Of a stretch of DNA of 7,509 nucleotides, positions 6,932-7,509 are shown piece by piece. The stretch is from an uncultured Erythrobacter sp. Lineage in GTDB: Bacteria > Pseudomonadota > Alphaproteobacteria > Sphingomonadales > Sphingomonadaceae. The translations under genes and the position numbers were made by a program. Under the pieces are notes generated by a model. The model saw only the letters and a program-made list of their open reading frames with translations. It ran no database searches and was not told where the DNA came from. The first letter of the stretch is position 1. Each line of letters starts with the position of its first letter. The stretch covers positions 1-7,509 of the forward strand of contig CAMYIQ010000174.1 in the NCBI GenBank assembly GCA_947258465.1, given 5' to 3'.

Positions 6932-7509
6932 ATGCCCGGCAAGCCCACCCCGATGATGCAGCAATATCTGGCGCTCAGACGCGAGGCAGGCGATGCGCTG
7001 CTGTTCTACCGCATGGGCGATTTCTTCGAGCTGTTCTTCGACGATGCCAAGGTGGCCGCGGGCGTGCTCGACATCGCGCTGACCACGCGGGGCGAACACG
7101 ATGGCGAACCGGTTCCGATGTGCGGCGTCCCGGTCCATTCGGCCGAAGGCTACCTCGCCCGGCTGATCAAGGGCGGCTGCCGCGTCGCGATCGCCGAACA
7201 GACGGAGACGCCCGAGCAGGCGAAGGAGCGCGCCAAACGCGAAGGCACACCGGTATCCAAGGCGCTGGTCGCGCGCGATATCGTGCGCTTCGTCACTGCC
7301 GGGACGCTGACCGAGGAAGCGCTGCTCGAACCGCGCCGCGCCAACCTGCTGGTCGCCGTGGCGCCGGTGCGCGACGGCGTCGGCCTGGCGGCGTGCGACA
7401 TTTCGACCGGGCGGATGGAACTCGAGGAATGCGACCCGCAGGCGCTCGATGCGGCACTGGCACGTCTGGGAGCGAGCGAGGTGGTTGCCCCCGAGGACTG
7501 GGACGCCGC
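6932..7509 (+). CDS. mutS: DNA mismatch repair protein MutS, N-terminal part
   Basis: MutS recognises mismatches and small loops in DNA as a dimer and starts repair with MutL. The window holds 192 residues, then is cut by its right edge. They cover the mismatch-binding domain (about residues 5-118) and the beginning of the connector domain. The opening TPMMQQYLALRREAGDALLFYRMGDFFELFFDDA is spread over residues 6-39 and is diagnostic; the mismatch-stacking F-x-E motif is present as Phe31-Phe32-Glu33, with Phe where many MutS proteins have Tyr. It continues with the typical ALTTRG, VPMCGVPVHSAEGYLARLI and VAIAEQTETP. ATG 6932 is the start: an in-frame TAG at 6920-6922 rules out anything longer. 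The Shine-Dalgarno match is weak (AGG about 8 nt upstream). The MutS ATPase lies beyond the window. Confidence 0.96.
   Translation, partial: MPGKPTPMMQQYLALRREAGDALLFYRMGDFFELFFDDAKVAAGVLDIALTTRGEHDGEPVPMCGVPVHSAEGYLARLIKGGCRVAIAEQTETPEQAKERAKREGTPVSKALVARDIVRFVTAGTLTEEALLEPRRANLLVAVAPVRDGVGLAACDISTGRMELEECDPQALDAALARLGASEVVAPEDWDA

Noticed and set aside
1..7509. CRISPR array, tRNA, insertion sequence or phage attachment site
   Set aside because: No regularly spaced repeats, cloverleaf-like segment, transposase motif or flanking inverted and direct repeats of element size were seen on either strand.

Overview
The window is GC-rich, densely packed bacterial chromosome. A maeB-type malic enzyme gene sits divergently next to mutS, as is known in several alphaproteobacteria. 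Codon choice and the sequence character of the proteins fit an alphaproteobacterium, and I would guess Sphingomonadales (Erythrobacter- or Sphingomonas-like). That placement is inference; there is no rRNA or other marker here.

Layout, left to right. (1) 1-381, + strand: the end of a MarR-type regulator, overlapped by GTGA with a 70-residue two-helix membrane protein. (2) 382-522: a short convergent gap. (3) 523-2917, - strand: two tandem, paralogous alpha/beta-hydrolase genes, 8 nt apart. The upstream one (2917-1935) carries a single reading-frame shift near 2234-2260, while all three expected catalytic residues remain encoded across the two frames. The downstream one (1926-523) is intact. 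(4) 2918-3171: a 254-bp divergent gap containing a perfect 7-bp inverted repeat. (5) 3172-4035, + strand: a membrane-anchored protein that looks like the DUF6544 family. (6) 4032-4555, - strand: the remains of a class V aminotransferase, with only the N-terminal ~103 codons and C-terminal ~72 codons left, joined out of frame. (7) 4560-6818, - strand: an intact NADP-type malic enzyme fused to a phosphotransacetylase-like domain. (8) 6819-6931: the divergent promoter gap. (9) 6932-7509, + strand: the start of mutS, cut by the window edge.

The right-hand part (4560-7509) is conserved core genome: central carbon metabolism and mismatch repair. The left-hand part (1-4035) looks accessory: a regulator, a small membrane protein, poorly characterised hydrolases and a DUF protein. 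The boundary between them holds a decayed aminotransferase gene that would have been co-transcribed behind maeB. The hydrolase pair reads as one operon. I see no evidence that the MarR pair and the DUF6544 gene act with it beyond being adjacent. I found no CRISPR array, tRNA, rRNA, transposase or insertion sequence, and no convincing undescribed multi-gene system. The points most worth a second look are the frameshifted hydrolase, the internally deleted aminotransferase, and the stand-alone membrane hairpin coupled to MarR.
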